Counted from the first letter of the stretch, positions 1-10,500 are shown. The stretch: 64,000 bases of DNA from Desulfuromonadaceae bacterium (GCA_028712665.1 JAQTRC010000002.1:1-64000); one strand, 5' to 3'. Notes: generated by a model not told the origin, from the letters alone. Numbers and translations: made by a program.

Positions 1-409
1 ACGAGAACCTGAAACGGTTGTACATTGTGTCGAGCGAAAGCAATTCTGACGACACGTAATAATGTCGAATGAAGGCATGTTTTGATTTTTCTGAGATGAT
101 TTTCAGATCGTTCCGGTCGATCAGATCCTCGAAATCCGGGATGCTGCCGCAGAGATCCGGGTCGTAATGTTGATAAATAAGTGCGCGTATGGTTGAAGGG
201 ATCACCCCTGTCTGCATTATCTTCATCATTACGGTGGGAAAATCCGGGCGGCTACCCCCGTCTATTACCACGGCCTCTTCGCCGTCCACTATCATGTAGG
301 GATTGCAATGGAGACCGGACGCAGTGTCGTAAAAGCCTATCCAGTAGACTCCTTCGGCAACCTTGATGGGGCGGCTATAGTTCAGGTTTAAGTTGGAAAT
401 ATTGGACAT
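1..409 (-). CDS. MBL-fold / oxygen-binding di-iron domain protein, 3' part missing
   Basis: An open minus-strand frame starts at ATG 409-407 and runs off the left edge, giving 136 residues. The start reads MSNISNLNLNYSRPIKVAEG, followed by VYWIGFYD, CNPYMIVDGEEAVVIDGG and a QHYDPDLCGSIPDF segment. This pattern (beta hairpin, IDGG turn, then HxDxD-like motif with HYDPDLCG in place of the usual HxHxDH) is that of the metallo-beta-lactamase fold used by flavodiiron-type and related oxygen-binding di-iron proteins. The catalytic or metal set cannot be completed because the rest lies outside the window, and any C-terminal domain such as flavodoxin, GAF or GGDEF is unseen. The ribosome site is weak (GGGG just before the start). 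Confidence 0.7.
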   Translation of the reverse strand, partial: MSNISNLNLNYSRPIKVAEGVYWIGFYDTASGLHCNPYMIVDGEEAVVIDGGSRPDFPTVMMKIMQTGVIPSTIRALIYQHYDPDLCGSIPDFEDLIDRNDLKIISEKSKHAFIRHYYVSSELLSLDTMYNRFRFS

Positions 410-555
410 GGGTATACCCCGCTGTGTTTTTTAAAAATTAAGATGGAGGTTGAATGATCACACATTAGTGTATACATATAGATTTTATTTGCAAGGTGAT
501 AGATTACCAATCTGAAAATAAAGTTATCTGAAAATAAATGTGAATCGGATTTCCG

Positions 556-645
556 TTTTGACCCACTTCAGGCGTCCAAGCATGACCCACTCAAATTTTT
601 AACATGCTGATTACACAATGTTTTTACAATCAGAGTGGGTCAAAA
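556..645. repeat. Inverted-repeat remnant, possibly insertion-sequence ends
   Basis: TTTTGACCCACTT at 556-568 is matched in inverse by GAGTGGGTCAAAA at 633-645 (12 of 13 positions), and TGACCCACTC recurs directly at 583-592. Several short terminal repeats beginning TGACCC are typical of IS21-type ends, but no transposase frame lies between them, so this would be a remnant or a MITE. The 410-737 stretch holds no other feature I can support. Confidence 0.35.
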
Positions 646-737
646 ATGACGCCGATGCCGGGTCAAGCTTCGAAGCCGATTGACAAGCTGCCACAAAAGC
701 TACAAGTCACTTTTGAAGTCACTTTTGTCAAATTCAA

Positions 738-772
738 TAAAAAAGCACTTACAAAATAACTTGTAAGTGCTT
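738..772 (-). terminator. Rho-independent terminator after tRNA-Arg
   Basis: AAGCACTTACAA (743-754) and TTGTAAGTGCTT (761-772) form a 12-bp stem with a 6-nt loop. On the minus strand it is followed by a run of T. It lies 12 nt beyond the tRNA-Arg gene and is likely the end of the apt/tRNA-Arg transcript. Confidence 0.8.
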
Positions 773-783
773 GATTTAATTGG

Positions 784-857
784 CGTCCCCGAGACGATTC
801 GAACGTCCGACCCCTTCCTTAGGAGGGAAGTGCTCTATCCTGCTGAGCTACGGGGAC
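784..857 (-). tRNA. tRNA-Arg (anticodon CCT)
   Basis: The minus strand folds as a full cloverleaf: acceptor GTCCCCG/CGGGGAC, D-arm GCTC/GAGC, anticodon stem CTTCC/GGAAG with loop CTCCTAA giving anticodon CCT, and a T-arm with TTCGAAT. It reads AGG codons. The 3' CCA is not encoded (GCC follows the acceptor stem). It lies 106 nt downstream of apt on the same strand and just before a strong terminator. Confidence 0.95.
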
Positions 858-963
858 GTGTGCTGAAAGCTGATCCGGTATAACAGAGATACGATTCCGG
901 TTCAACCCATTTCCTTAACAGACCTGAGTCGGATAAGATCATTAACTATTATTATCTTAAACA

Positions 964-1479
964 CTAAAAGTGGAGTAGCGAAAAGACCTTGCCCTCTGGT
1001 AGTTTCTGCCGCCCTTTGAGAAAATCAAGTTCAGCCATGAAGCAGCAATCTACAATATCTCCCCCCAAATTTTGCACCATATCAACCACAGCCGACATTG
1101 TGCCACCGGTGGCTAACAGGTCGTCGGCTATCAAGATGCGTTCGCCCGGTTTTATGGCGTCTTTGTGTATTTCCAGGGTATCGGAGCCGTATTCCAGGTC
1201 GTAGGTTTTACTGAATGTTTCGGAAGGGAGTTTGCCTGGTTTGCGTACCAGGACGATCCCGGCGCATAATTTGTACGCCAGCGCCGATCCGATGATGAAG
1301 CCCCGCGCCTCTACACCTACGACTTTGTCGATGCGTTGCCCTATGTAGCGATGCGAGAGGAGATCAACCATTTTCTGGTAAGAGCTGGCGTCCTGCAACA
1401 AAGTGGTAATATCCTTGAAGACGATGCCTTTCTTGGGAAAGTCCGGTATGTCGCGGATTATATCTTTCAACTGGTCCAT
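964..1479 (-). CDS. apt: Adenine phosphoribosyltransferase
   Basis: This 171-aa protein has the normal length for Apt, the purine-salvage enzyme that makes AMP from adenine and PRPP in the cytoplasm. The N-terminus [19 protein letters not shown] is the family signature and the PRPP loop [16 protein letters not shown] lies near residues 113-128. The start at 1479 follows AAAAGGAG with 8-nt spacing. It is the last protein gene of the surE-pcm-rpoS-apt minus-strand series, 34 nt downstream of rpoS, so it is likely co-transcribed at least in part with the stress sigma factor. Confidence 0.96.
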   Translation of the reverse strand: MDQLKDIIRDIPDFPKKGIVFKDITTLLQDASSYQKMVDLLSHRYIGQRIDKVVGVEARGFIIGSALAYKLCAGIVLVRKPGKLPSETFSKTYDLEYGSDTLEIHKDAIKPGERILIADDLLATGGTMSAVVDMVQNLGGDIVDCCFMAELDFLKGRQKLPEGKVFSLLHF

Positions 1480-1513
1480 AGGTGCTACTCCTTTTCTGAA
1501 TTTGTCCGGTTCA

Positions 1514-2482
1514 TTATGTTCGTACAGTATTCCGGCGTAATTTCTCTAGACATTTGGATTCAATCTGGCGGATACGCTCACGGGTTACTCCAAACTGTTG
1601 ACCTATGACATCCAGAGTCTGCGGTTCCTTGTCATCAAGACCAAAGCGCAAGGAGAGGATCTCCTGCTCGCTTTCGGAGAGCCCGCCAAAATGTTCGGAG
1701 ATCATCTCGTACTGATTGATGTTCTCCAGCAGTTCTGGTGGAGACGGCATGGAAAAATCCTGTATTGTGTCGATCAGGGCAAAGTCGGCGTCGCCGCCTA
1801 TCGGAGCATCTATGGAGCATGTACGGCGAAGAAGAGTCATCATGCGTCGTACATATGCCAGTTTGACATTCATTGCATCGGCAATTTCCTGCATGCCAGG
1901 TTCACGCTGCAACTCCTGAAAAAGTCCCCTGGCCGTCCGAAGCATGCGGTTAATATCGTCAGAAACGTGAACCGGGAGTCTGATGGTTCTGGATTGATTG
2001 ACCAGAGCCCTTTCAATCGCTTGGCGAATCCACCAGGTCGCGTATGTAGAAAAGCGGCATTCTTTGGCCAGATTGAAGCGCTCCACTGCTTTTATCAACC
2101 CCAGATTGCCCTCTTCAATCAGATCTAGAAACGGCAGGCCTCGGTTTACGTAACGTTTGGAAATTTTTACTACCAGCCGGAGATTGGATTCGATCATTTT
2201 GTTACGGGCGCCTTTGTCCCCTTTTTCTATCTTGCGGGCGAGTTCTTTTTCCGATTCGGCATTCAGGAGCGGTGTGCGCTGGATGTCACGCAGGTAAATC
2301 TTAATGGCGTCGTCAAAACGCTCCAATTCGACCAGGGGAATTTCATCTTCAGCGTCATCGTCGGCGCTGTTTCCCTCAGAAAAGAGTAACGGTTCTTCAA
2401 CATCATCCAGAGGTAAAGCGCCCACGTAAGCAAGTGGATCCTCCTCTTTGAAGCCGATATTCAGTAGATTATCGTCTTGCAT
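1514..2482 (-). CDS. rpoS: RNA polymerase sigma factor RpoS (stationary phase/stress)
   Basis: The 322-aa protein is a group 2 sigma-70 factor. Region 1.2 ([16 protein letters not shown]) is near residue 58, region 2 ([19 protein letters not shown], then [16 protein letters not shown]) near 120-165, and region 4 with the helix-turn-helix [17 protein letters not shown] near 290-310. Length and the acidic N-terminus fit RpoS rather than RpoD, and the surE-pcm neighbourhood is the classic rpoS locus. A GAGAGG ribosome site precedes the ATG. The lipoprotein gene nlpD, which sits between pcm and rpoS in enterobacteria and often carries an rpoS promoter, is absent; only 24 nt separate the two here. 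Confidence 0.95.
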   Translation of the reverse strand: MQDDNLLNIGFKEEDPLAYVGALPLDDVEEPLLFSEGNSADDDAEDEIPLVELERFDDAIKIYLRDIQRTPLLNAESEKELARKIEKGDKGARNKMIESNLRLVVKISKRYVNRGLPFLDLIEEGNLGLIKAVERFNLAKECRFSTYATWWIRQAIERALVNQSRTIRLPVHVSDDINRMLRTARGLFQELQREPGMQEIADAMNVKLAYVRRMMTLLRRTCSIDAPIGGDADFALIDTIQDFSMPSPPELLENINQYEMISEHFGGLSESEQEILSLRFGLDDKEPQTLDVIGQQFGVTRERIRQIESKCLEKLRRNTVRT

Positions 2483-2506
2483 AGTTCAATTACACCTCTC
2501 TTTGCG

Positions 2507-3166
2507 TTACGGTAGGGCCTGCCAACCTTGTCTGCCTATAAGAGGCACAAAACGGCAACCGACTGAAACAAAGCTCTCCAGTTCACCTACACTGCTCTTG
2601 ACAATCTTTATCAGCTGTTGATCTGAATCGGTACCAACCGGTATAACCAAGCGTCCACCCGCCGCCAGTTGCTCGGTCAGGATGCTGGGAACAGAAGGCG
2701 CCCCGGCGGTTACTATAATGGCATCAAAGGGCGCCTCTTCATCCCAGCCTATGGGACTCCCCTCGTTGTCGTTGATACGGAGCATTACATTGAACAGTTT
2801 AAGCGAGTCAAGGCATTTGCGGGCTCTAAGCGCCAGAGGACGGATGCGCTCGGCCGAATAGACCCGGTTGGCCAGGGTGGCCAGGATGGCGGTCTGATAA
2901 CCGGAACCGGTACCTATCTCCAGCACCTTTTCATTGCCTGTCAGCGACAACAGCTCGGTCATAAGAGCCACCATGTATGGCTGGGAGATCGTCTGCTTCT
3001 CACCGATCGGGAGCGCTGTATCGCTGTATGCCTGAAGTGCAAAGGCTTCCTGAACGAAGATGTGACGGGGAATCTTCAACATTGCGTCAATAACCCGCCG
3101 GTCTGTGACACCACGTGCAATGATCTGTTCCTGTACCATTTTATTTCTGGCGAAATCAAAGTTCAT
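2507..3166 (-). CDS. pcm: Protein-L-isoaspartate O-methyltransferase
   Basis: Pcm uses S-adenosylmethionine to methylate L-isoaspartyl residues in damaged proteins and so starts their repair. The SAM-binding motif [16 protein letters not shown] and the substrate loop [15 protein letters not shown] are plain, and the protein ends with the usual LIGRQGW element. I start at ATG 3166 ([15 protein letters not shown]), giving 219 aa, the normal length. An upstream ATG at 3235 would add 23 residues not typical of the family. It lies between surE and rpoS, the usual context. Confidence 0.94.
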   Translation of the reverse strand: MNFDFARNKMVQEQIIARGVTDRRVIDAMLKIPRHIFVQEAFALQAYSDTALPIGEKQTISQPYMVALMTELLSLTGNEKVLEIGTGSGYQTAILATLANRVYSAERIRPLALRARKCLDSLKLFNVMLRINDNEGSPIGWDEEAPFDAIIVTAGAPSVPSILTEQLAAGGRLVIPVGTDSDQQLIKIVKSSVGELESFVSVGCRFVPLIGRQGWQALP

Positions 3167-3378
3167 GTAGAGCCCCAACCCAGGAAAACAGGATAAGTGC
3201 GTTAACGATGTTATTATCTGCCAGCCCCGATACACGGAATAAGTACGTTCACTAAATTATTCCTGCAGAAAAAAACGGTAGAAATAATTTATTTCGTACA
3301 AAAAATGCAGAAAATAACTTCTAACTTACTAAAATAAGCGTGACTATAGCAGATACTCTTCCGTAAAGTCCAGTTGTG

Positions 3379-4122
3379 TTAAAATTCCCATCCAGCCAGA
3401 ATCTCCAATGATTTGTGGTTGGTCAGATCGAGATGCAGCGGGGTTATTGAAACATGTCTGCGGTTAATGGCGTAAAAATCGGTCCCTTCCTCGTCATTAA
3501 GTTTCGGCTCTTCACTGCCGATCCAGAAATACTTGCGTCCCCGAGGGTCTGTCTTGTCCACGATCTTGCCTATGAACGATCGTCTCCCTTGGCGGGTGAT
3601 AAGTACCGGGCGCATTTCAGCCAGTTGGCAGTTCGGAATGTTGACGTTTAGAAAGGTGTCTGCGGGAAGTTTGTTTGTTGTAACATGTCGCGCCACCCGT
3701 AGCGCTATCTGGGCAGCATCGCTGAAATAACCGCTCTTTTCGAAGGTTGCCAGAGAGAATGCAATGGCAGGAATACCCATCAGATTGGCTTCCATGGCTG
3801 CAGCCACTGTGCCGGAATAGGTAACGTCATCACCTAGATTAGCGCCATGATTAATGCCGGAGACGATCAGATCGGGAGAGAACGGCAGCATGTTGTGAAT
3901 ACCCATGTTTACGCAATCGGTAGGGGTCCCGTCGACGGCGTACCATCCTTTTTGTAATTCAAAGATTCGCAGTGGAGAGTGCAGGGTCAGGGAATGCCCG
4001 ACAGCACTCCGCTCTCGATCAGGTGCGACGACGGTTACGTTTCCCAACTCTTTCATCGCCTCAGCCAAGGCATGGATGCCGTGTGCGTGGATACCGTCAT
4101 CGTTGGTAATCATGATATGCAT
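3379..4122 (-). CDS. surE: 5'/3'-nucleotidase SurE
   Basis: SurE is a metal-dependent nucleotidase active on 5'- and 3'-nucleotides and short polyphosphate, linked to stationary-phase survival. The 247-aa protein starts MHIMITNDDGIHAHGI with the metal-binding Asp pair, followed by PDRERSAVGHSLT (metal-binding Ser) and VSGINHGANLGDDVTYSGTVAAAMEA (metal-binding Asn). All expected active-site residues are present. It heads the surE-pcm-rpoS-apt series, with a 212-nt AT-rich gap before pcm that may carry a second promoter. Confidence 0.95.
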   Translation of the reverse strand: MHIMITNDDGIHAHGIHALAEAMKELGNVTVVAPDRERSAVGHSLTLHSPLRIFELQKGWYAVDGTPTDCVNMGIHNMLPFSPDLIVSGINHGANLGDDVTYSGTVAAAMEANLMGIPAIAFSLATFEKSGYFSDAAQIALRVARHVTTNKLPADTFLNVNIPNCQLAEMRPVLITRQGRRSFIGKIVDKTDPRGRKYFWIGSEEPKLNDEEGTDFYAINRRHVSITPLHLDLTNHKSLEILAGWEF

Positions 4123-4307
4123 TTAGTTATTCCATCCCCTGCCAAGATAATTTTACCTTTTATGGCAGAAAAACAACGTCAAATCAAGAGTATCGCAAAT
4201 GATGGTTTTGTGTTTACAAAACAGTGCCGAGCCGCTACATTCAACTCATTGAATTCTGACTCTATTTACTTCAAAGACGTTTATTTATTATTTAAGGAGG
4301 TGCTGGC

Positions 4308-5294
4308 ATGAAGGCAGTTATTATGGAAGCGTTCGGCGGGGTCGAGGTTCTCAAACTGGGTGAGACGGAAAAACCGGTACCGGGCGAGGGACAGGTTCTG
4401 GTAAAGGTATTTGCGACATCCATTAACCGTCCCGACTTGGTGCAGCGTGAAGGCAAGTATCCGCCGCCGCCAGGCGATTCGCTTATCCTTGGACTTGAAG
4501 TCGCCGGCACGATCGAATCGCTCGGGGCCGGCGTAAGAGGCTGGAAGGTGGGCGAGAGGGTTATGACTCTGGTTGGTGGTGGAGGCTATGCCGAATTTGC
4601 CGTGGCATATGCCAGCCATCTGATGAGGATACCGGATGGGATGAGTTTCGAGGAGGCCGCCTGCGTTTGCGAATCATACATAACCGCTTTTCTAAACGTG
4701 TTCATGATCGGAGAGTTCAAGGATGGGCAGAGCGCCATCCTGCACGGTGGGGGAGGGGGGGTCAATACAGCGGCTATCCAGCTTTGCCGGGCATTGACTC
4801 CAGCCTGCAAACTGATCGTAACCGCATCTCCTGCAAAGATGGAACGGGTCAGGGAGGTCGGCGCAGATTTTCTTATCAACTTCCACGATACACCCGATTT
4901 CACTGAGGTGGTTAAAGAGTTCACCAACAAGAAGGGGGTTGACCTGATCCTCGACCATGTTGGCGCCAAATATCTGGCGCCCAACATGAATTCTCTTGGA
5001 TATAAGGGGAGATTGGTGATTATAGGAGTGATCAGCGGAATAAAGGCGGAGCTTAACATGGCCCTGATGATGGTGAAGCGTCAGCAGATTATCGGAAGTG
5101 TACTTCGCTCCCGTCCGGTGTCTGAAAAAGGGGAGATCGTGGTCGAATTTGTCCGCCGCGCTCTGCCTAAATTCGCGGATCGCACTATTGTGCCGATTAT
5201 CGAGAAAGTATTCACTATTGACCAGGTTACGGATGCTCATCGCATGATGGAAGAAGACAAACACTTCGGCAAGATTGTCCTGAAGATCCGGTAA
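4308..5294 (+). CDS. Zinc-independent NAD(P)H:quinone oxidoreductase, MDR family
   Basis: The 328-aa protein is a medium-chain dehydrogenase/reductase without the zinc ligands of alcohol dehydrogenases. The N-terminal GroES-like part has INRPDLVQREGKYPPPPG and LGLEVAGTIESLGAGV; the nucleotide-binding part has HGGGGGVNTAAIQL, a variant of the usual HxGxSGVGTAAIQL. Overall it resembles QorA and the human TP53I3/PIG3 group, which reduce quinones with NADPH. Substrate is not deducible. A strong AAGGAGG site sits 7 nt before the ATG. It is transcribed away from surE and probably stands alone. Confidence 0.88.
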   Translation: MKAVIMEAFGGVEVLKLGETEKPVPGEGQVLVKVFATSINRPDLVQREGKYPPPPGDSLILGLEVAGTIESLGAGVRGWKVGERVMTLVGGGGYAEFAVAYASHLMRIPDGMSFEEAACVCESYITAFLNVFMIGEFKDGQSAILHGGGGGVNTAAIQLCRALTPACKLIVTASPAKMERVREVGADFLINFHDTPDFTEVVKEFTNKKGVDLILDHVGAKYLAPNMNSLGYKGRLVIIGVISGIKAELNMALMMVKRQQIIGSVLRSRPVSEKGEIVVEFVRRALPKFADRTIVPIIEKVFTIDQVTDAHRMMEEDKHFGKIVLKIR

Positions 5295-5450
5295 TTCTCG
5301 TCTTTGTTTTGAAATCGCTCTAAGGTCAGAGTCGTTTGGCGAACTCTATGAATGAAAATGGAGTTTAATTTTTTATCGTATTGTGATACACAAACACGGA
5401 TATATTATTACTTAATTCAAAAAAAACTCGGTTATTTCGGAGGATTCGCA

Positions 5451-5972
5451 ATGTCAGAACAGAACCCGCAGGTAATGCTTAAAACATCCATGGGGGACAT
5501 TAAAATCGAACTTTTTAAAGACAAGGCCCCCATCACAGTTAAAAACTTTCTTTCGTATGTTAAGGAAGGCTATTATGACGGCCTGATATTTCATCGAGTC
5601 ATTAAGGATTTCATGGTTCAGGGAGGTGGCATGGATGAAAACCTGGTGACCAAAAAACCGAAGTTTGCCATCAAAAACGAAGCCACTAACGGTCTTTTAA
5701 ACAAGCGGGGAACGTTGGCCATGGCACGTACCGCCGTTGTTGATTCGGCTACCTGTCAGTTTTTTATAAATACCGTGGATAACGCTTTTCTGGATCATAA
5801 GAGCAAGCACCAGGATCATTTTGGTTACTGTGTGTTCGGTCAAGTATTGGATGGTTTGGATGTGGTGGATCAGATCAGGGCAGTAAAAACCGGAAACAAG
5901 AACGGGCACTCCGATGTACCTGTTGAACCGGTGTTTATAACATCAGCCAGGCTGATCGAAGAGGAGGCTTAG
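5451..5972 (+). CDS. ppiB: Peptidyl-prolyl cis-trans isomerase, cyclophilin type
   Basis: A single cyclophilin domain of 173 aa. Active-site motifs include FHRVIKDFMVQGGG near residue 44 and QFFINTVDNAFLDHK near 103. There is no signal peptide, so a cytoplasmic PpiB-like foldase is expected. The frame is open upstream to 5352, but GGAGG is placed 8 nt before the ATG at 5451 and the family alignment starts there. The ferritin-like gene begins 3 nt after the stop, so the two form an operon. Confidence 0.93.
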   Translation: MSEQNPQVMLKTSMGDIKIELFKDKAPITVKNFLSYVKEGYYDGLIFHRVIKDFMVQGGGMDENLVTKKPKFAIKNEATNGLLNKRGTLAMARTAVVDSATCQFFINTVDNAFLDHKSKHQDHFGYCVFGQVLDGLDVVDQIRAVKTGNKNGHSDVPVEPVFITSARLIEEEA

Positions 5973-5975
5973 AGT

Positions 5976-6449
5976 ATGAGCGCTGATCATTTCTGTTATA
6001 CATTCGATGCGGCTGTCGAAATGGCCATTAAAATGGAGGAAGAGGGTTTCCGCGCCTATCTTTCAGCAATCCGACAGTTGACCAATAAAGGTGCTAAAGA
6101 ACTCCTGCGCGACAACGCTCTGGACGAGTTGAATCACAAGCACCAACTGGAAAAGGCGCTGCTGGAGGGCCGTATGGAGGGGGGCGATGTAATGGAGCAG
6201 CCGATTCCATCCATGCGACTTGATTACATCTTCAAAAAAGAGGAGTTGAGTCCGCAGTCAGGAGTGCGCGAAGCGCTGATTTACGCGATTCATCTTGAAA
6301 AAGCGGCGGTAGATTTTTACGGCAGAGTTTCAGACGGCTGTGCCGGCGCCCCAATGTGGAAACTTTTTACGCAGCTACATAAGGAAGAAAGCCGTCATCT
6401 TCATACCCTAGAGGACCTCTACGAAAAGCACTTTATGACCGAAAATTGA
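5976..6449 (+). CDS. Ferritin-like (rubrerythrin-type) di-iron protein
   Basis: The 157-aa, all-helical protein shows the duplicated E...ExxH pattern of a di-iron four-helix bundle: KMEEEGFRAY and DELNHKHQLE in the first half, HLEKAAVDFYGRV and KEESRHLHTLEDLY in the second. It lacks the C-terminal rubredoxin domain of true rubrerythrin. Proteins of this class remove peroxide or store iron in anaerobes. It follows ppiB by 3 nt, consistent with a small protein-protection or oxidative-stress operon. The physiological reductant is unknown. Confidence 0.85.
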   Translation: MSADHFCYTFDAAVEMAIKMEEEGFRAYLSAIRQLTNKGAKELLRDNALDELNHKHQLEKALLEGRMEGGDVMEQPIPSMRLDYIFKKEELSPQSGVREALIYAIHLEKAAVDFYGRVSDGCAGAPMWKLFTQLHKEESRHLHTLEDLYEKHFMTEN

Positions 6450-6891
6450 GTTTTTGCTTAACAGACCGTTTTATAAAGATAATATCAAATTTACAGCTTT
6501 AAAGAGGAGGTAGTTTCTTTATAGGTTTCAACTGCTTTTCATCAGTCCCAAACGAATCCTAATGCATAAAGCAGCTTCGTTCCGGAAGAGCTAGTCATCC
6601 CTTCCGGTGCGGTACTAATGCCTCACGCGACGAAAATCCCTATCGCAATGAATAATACCCCCCATTCCAACATGCATATTTTGATGATATTCATTTCAAA
6701 TCTGTGTTATAGGATCGTCTCAATGCCTTATTTTTGGCAGAAGCATGACGGTCAGGAGAAAACAGTGATGTCTTGGAATCTGTCGCTCCTCCCCAAAACC
6801 TCCATGCTGTTTTTGCGTCAAGCTGGGTAGATCCGTCCAAGGAACAGTTTGAGTCACTTTGTTAGTGGTGTGCATGTTAAAAGGGGGCTTT
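6450..6891. other. Intergenic region without a supported gene
   Basis: No frame here has both a ribosome site and protein-like composition; a 70-codon frame at 6618-6830 lacks both. A 7-bp hairpin with arms CCGGAAG and CTTCCGG lies near 6576-6602 but has no T-tract. I found no match to the c-di-GMP riboswitch consensus. Confidence 0.5.
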
Positions 6892-7473
6892 ATGAGATTT
6901 GCAAGAATATTCATATTAGTGATGATCGCTGCAATGTTGTTGACCGTTATTTTGTCATGCGGCAAAAGTAATACCGGCGAATTTGACTACGTGACTGCGA
7001 CAGCAACGGTTGATGCAGCCAAAAATCCGTTGTTGGCGGATTTGGCGACCTGGACCGGAACTCCATGCGCTGCCGGTTCAACATATAACGTACTTAATAA
7101 TGTCGTTAACTTTACTCTCACATCAACGGCAAATCTAGCAATCGGCAGTTCATCTCCATTGATACTGCAAAAAGCGACCATCAGCTTATCACCAGCTGAT
7201 ACCCAATCACCAAGCCTGCCGGCTCTTTATTCGCCAATCTATCAGGGCCTGACCGGCTATATTATTCCTGCCGGGGGTACCCTGTCCGTTCCTGTCGAGA
7301 TTGCGACCCACAGCCTGAAGGATTATTTTACGCAAACACTGGTCTGCACAGCAAATAAATCGATATATTCATACAATGTCTCGATTGTATTTGATGCGGT
7401 TGAGCAAACCACGGGGAGGTCAGGATCTATTCCGGCAAGCATGACCGTGCGTTTTGCTGATTTTGGCGACTAA
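6892..7473 (+). CDS. Secreted lipoprotein of unknown function
   Basis: The ATG at 6892 follows AGGGGG with good spacing and gives 193 aa. Residues 1-23 form a signal peptide ending in a lipobox-like VILSC, so lipid attachment at that Cys is expected. The mature part is rich in Thr, Ser, Ala and Pro, beta-strand-like, with no recognised domain. The next large gene is also a lipoprotein on the same strand, and the two may be expressed together. An upstream in-frame ATG at 6859 would put 11 residues before the signal peptide and is less likely. Confidence 0.75.
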   Translation: MRFARIFILVMIAAMLLTVILSCGKSNTGEFDYVTATATVDAAKNPLLADLATWTGTPCAAGSTYNVLNNVVNFTLTSTANLAIGSSSPLILQKATISLSPADTQSPSLPALYSPIYQGLTGYIIPAGGTLSVPVEIATHSLKDYFTQTLVCTANKSIYSYNVSIVFDAVEQTTGRSGSIPASMTVRFADFGD

Positions 7474-7498
7474 ACAGCCCTATCGGAGGAGCAATCGC

Positions 7499-7582
7499 GT
7501 GAAAAGCCCTCTTGCCATTGTATTACACTTTCTGGTGGCAGTTCCAGCGGGCAGGGTTACAGGTCCTGGTCAAATTGATTAA
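7499..7582 (+). CDS. Possible 27-aa small ORF with a strong ribosome site
   Basis: GGAGGAGCAATCGC precedes a GTG start, and the frame encodes a short peptide with an N-terminal Lys and a hydrophobic stretch (LAIVLHFLVAVPAG) before a TAA. It fills most of the gap between the two lipoprotein genes and could be a translated leader, a tiny membrane peptide, or the start of a decayed gene. Support is the ribosome site only. Confidence 0.3.
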   Translation: MKSPLAIVLHFLVAVPAGRVTGPGQID

Positions 7583-7594
7583 AGGGGTTTCAGT

Positions 7595-10500
7595 ATGAGA
7601 GATATCTCGTTCAAATATCTGACCACGATTACCTTACTCCTTCTCCTGGCCACATGTTTGGGGTGTTCCGATGGCAAATCCGGTACGTCATTGTCCTCAT
7701 TGCCGGCCAACGCATCCAAAACGTCAGGCAAAACTCTTGATACCGATTTTCCGGTCACATCAGACTATTTGTTGCCCAATGGTCTTGACCACGGACAGCC
7801 GGCAACGGCATACGACAATCAAAATAGCCGCTACCTGGTGGTGTGGACTCAGACCAAAGACGATGGAACGACAGACGTCATGGGGCAGATGCTGAAGGGA
7901 ACCGGTATCGGCGCGATCACCCAGTTGACCCTGTTCGGTGGGACCATCACCATCAGCAATGCACCCCGCAATCAGTCCCAACCCAAGGTTGCATTCTCGT
8001 CCAGCGCCAATAAGTACCTGGTTGTCTGGACCGATACCCGTAACCCCGGATATGGACAGATTTACGGCCAGCTTGTCAACCAGGACGGATCGCTGTCTGG
8101 AGCAAATTTTTCGATCGTTACGCCTGACACAACCTACACATCCCAGTCGGAACCGGACATTATCTACAATACGGCAAGGGGCAAATTCGCCGTTGCTTGG
8201 CTGGATAATATGGCCAGCGATTATAATGTTGATATTCATATTTCCGAGAGCGAGAGCAACAAAGGCGCGGGCTGCCCTAATACATACACAAGAACGGTCA
8301 TACCACTCTCTATCGCTGACAAAAACATCATCAGGACCGCCGAGGTAGGAGTAGACACATCTGGTACCGTTACCATCGATCCAACAACTGATTATTCCAA
8401 GGCCGCCCGTCTAAGTAGTTCAGACAGTGGATCATCAATTAGTCACGTCTATTCGGTGCAGGTGGGCGAGACACAACCAAAGCTGTCATTCTCACCGATG
8501 ACGGGTGATTACTTTGTGGCATGGAGTGGCAAAAATAGTACCGTAACCCATACGATAGGATATACTCAGAGATTTGAAGATGCTGTCAATCTCCAACTAG
8601 TCACATCATGCGCATATGCAGACCAGGGATTCAGCGTCACAAGCACGAATCAGGCGGTAATACGCAGTGGCATTCCCGGGCAGTTCAAGGATTTATTCTT
8701 CGGAAACAACGTCGAGTCCGGAACCGCCCTTGCGGTTGATCCGAACACCAACAGGCTGCTGATCGCCTGGGAAGAAAACGCGCCACCAAAGCAGATTAGG
8801 GCCCAGGTGCTGAGCCTCTCCAATCTCACCAATTACGGTTCCCAGATCACAATTTCATCCGGTACCGGCGACAGGACATCCCCCGTTGCGAGTTTCGATA
8901 ACGTCAATCAACGTTACTTCATCGCTTGGGAGGACGCCCGCAACGGTTCGGCCAACATCTCCAACATCGATATCTATGGACAGTTTGTCGATCCGCAGGG
9001 GCAATTGAGCGGCGGCAACTCCATCATTACAACCGCCCCCGGCAACCAGATTTCTCCGGCCATCGCCTTTGGCGGCAGCAATTTCAGAAACTTCCTCATT
9101 GTCTGGAAGGATGGCCGCTCCGGCGGCAATGCGGACATCTTTGCCCAGTTGCAGCAGTGGTCCACACTGCCGCAACTGGTGGTGAACGATTCCACCGGGG
9201 TTCCCATCACCAGCGGCGCTATAGATTTCGGCAACGTCGCCACCGGCCAGACCAAGGATGTCTCGATCAAGTTGGTGAATTTCGGCAACACACAACTTGC
9301 TATATCGAGCATGTCGCTCCCGGATGCCCCGTATTCCTTCGTAACGCCGGCTCCGGTGACCATAAGCCCCGGCGCCAGTTACGACATGACGCTCCGCTTC
9401 GCGCCGACAGCGGCCGGTTCATATTCCGGCAATACTTCGAACAACTTCAAGACGGTCATAAACTCGAACGGCGGCCAGGTTACGCTTTACCTGAGCGGCT
9501 CGGGTGTCGGTATTAACCCGTTGTCCATCACCACCATCAGCCTTCCCAGCATAAGCAGTGCGGCTCCGGCGGCTCCTCCCGAAACTGTGGCTACCCTTGC
9601 CGCCGCAGGTGGCGTCTTTCCTTATGCCTGGGGAGCGGCTGGCCTGCCAGCGAACATGGCAATAAATCCGGCAACAGGCGTTATCACAAAAACCGGGGTC
9701 GTGGCGTCGGGCAGTTATACGGTTACGGTTACTGTCACAGATAGCAACTCTCCGACCCCCTCCTCGGCAACACGCTCTTATACCCTGAACGTGGGTCTCG
9801 TCAGCATAACAACAGCATCCCTTAAAAGTTGGACACAGAACTCCGCCGGATACAGCGATGGGCTGGTCTCCGTCGGGGGAACCGTTCCGCTGGCGTGGGT
9901 TATTGTTCCCGGTTCGGGAACGCTACCGACAGGTCTAACCTTGGACGCCGTAACCGGTGCCATCAGCGGTACGCCGACTGTCGCGGGCACCTACAACTTC
10001 ACCGCCAAGGTGACGGATTCTGCGGGAACGCCGCAGACGGCCACCAAAACCCTGAGCATCACGATCAATCCCACCCCCGCCATATTGACCACCACTCTGC
10101 CGAGCGTCGTTGTCGGCAATGCTTACAGCCAGACAATCAGCATGACAGGCGGTACGCTGCCGAATAGCTGGTCGTACACCGGTTCTCTCCCGCCTGGCCT
10201 GAACTTCGACAGCGGCACCGGTGCCATCACGGGGGCTCCTACCGCACCCGGCACATTCAGTATAACCGTTACAGTGACGGATTCGACCGCCAAAACATCC
10301 GCTCAACAGAAACTGGATATTGTCATCAACTCAGCACTGAACATAACGACATCCACATCTCTACTTCCATTGGGCAGTATCGGGACACAATATCCTACCT
10401 CAACCCTTGCAGCATCAGGCGGGTCCAAACCATACAGATGGAGTATTACAAGTGGAAGTTTACCGCCAGGGCTGACTCTCGCGTCTGCAACCGGGGTAAT

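Noticed and set aside
6450-6891. Possible riboswitch or small RNA before the lipoprotein gene
   Set aside because: Only one modest hairpin; no match to GEMM, cobalamin or other motifs I could recognise by eye.
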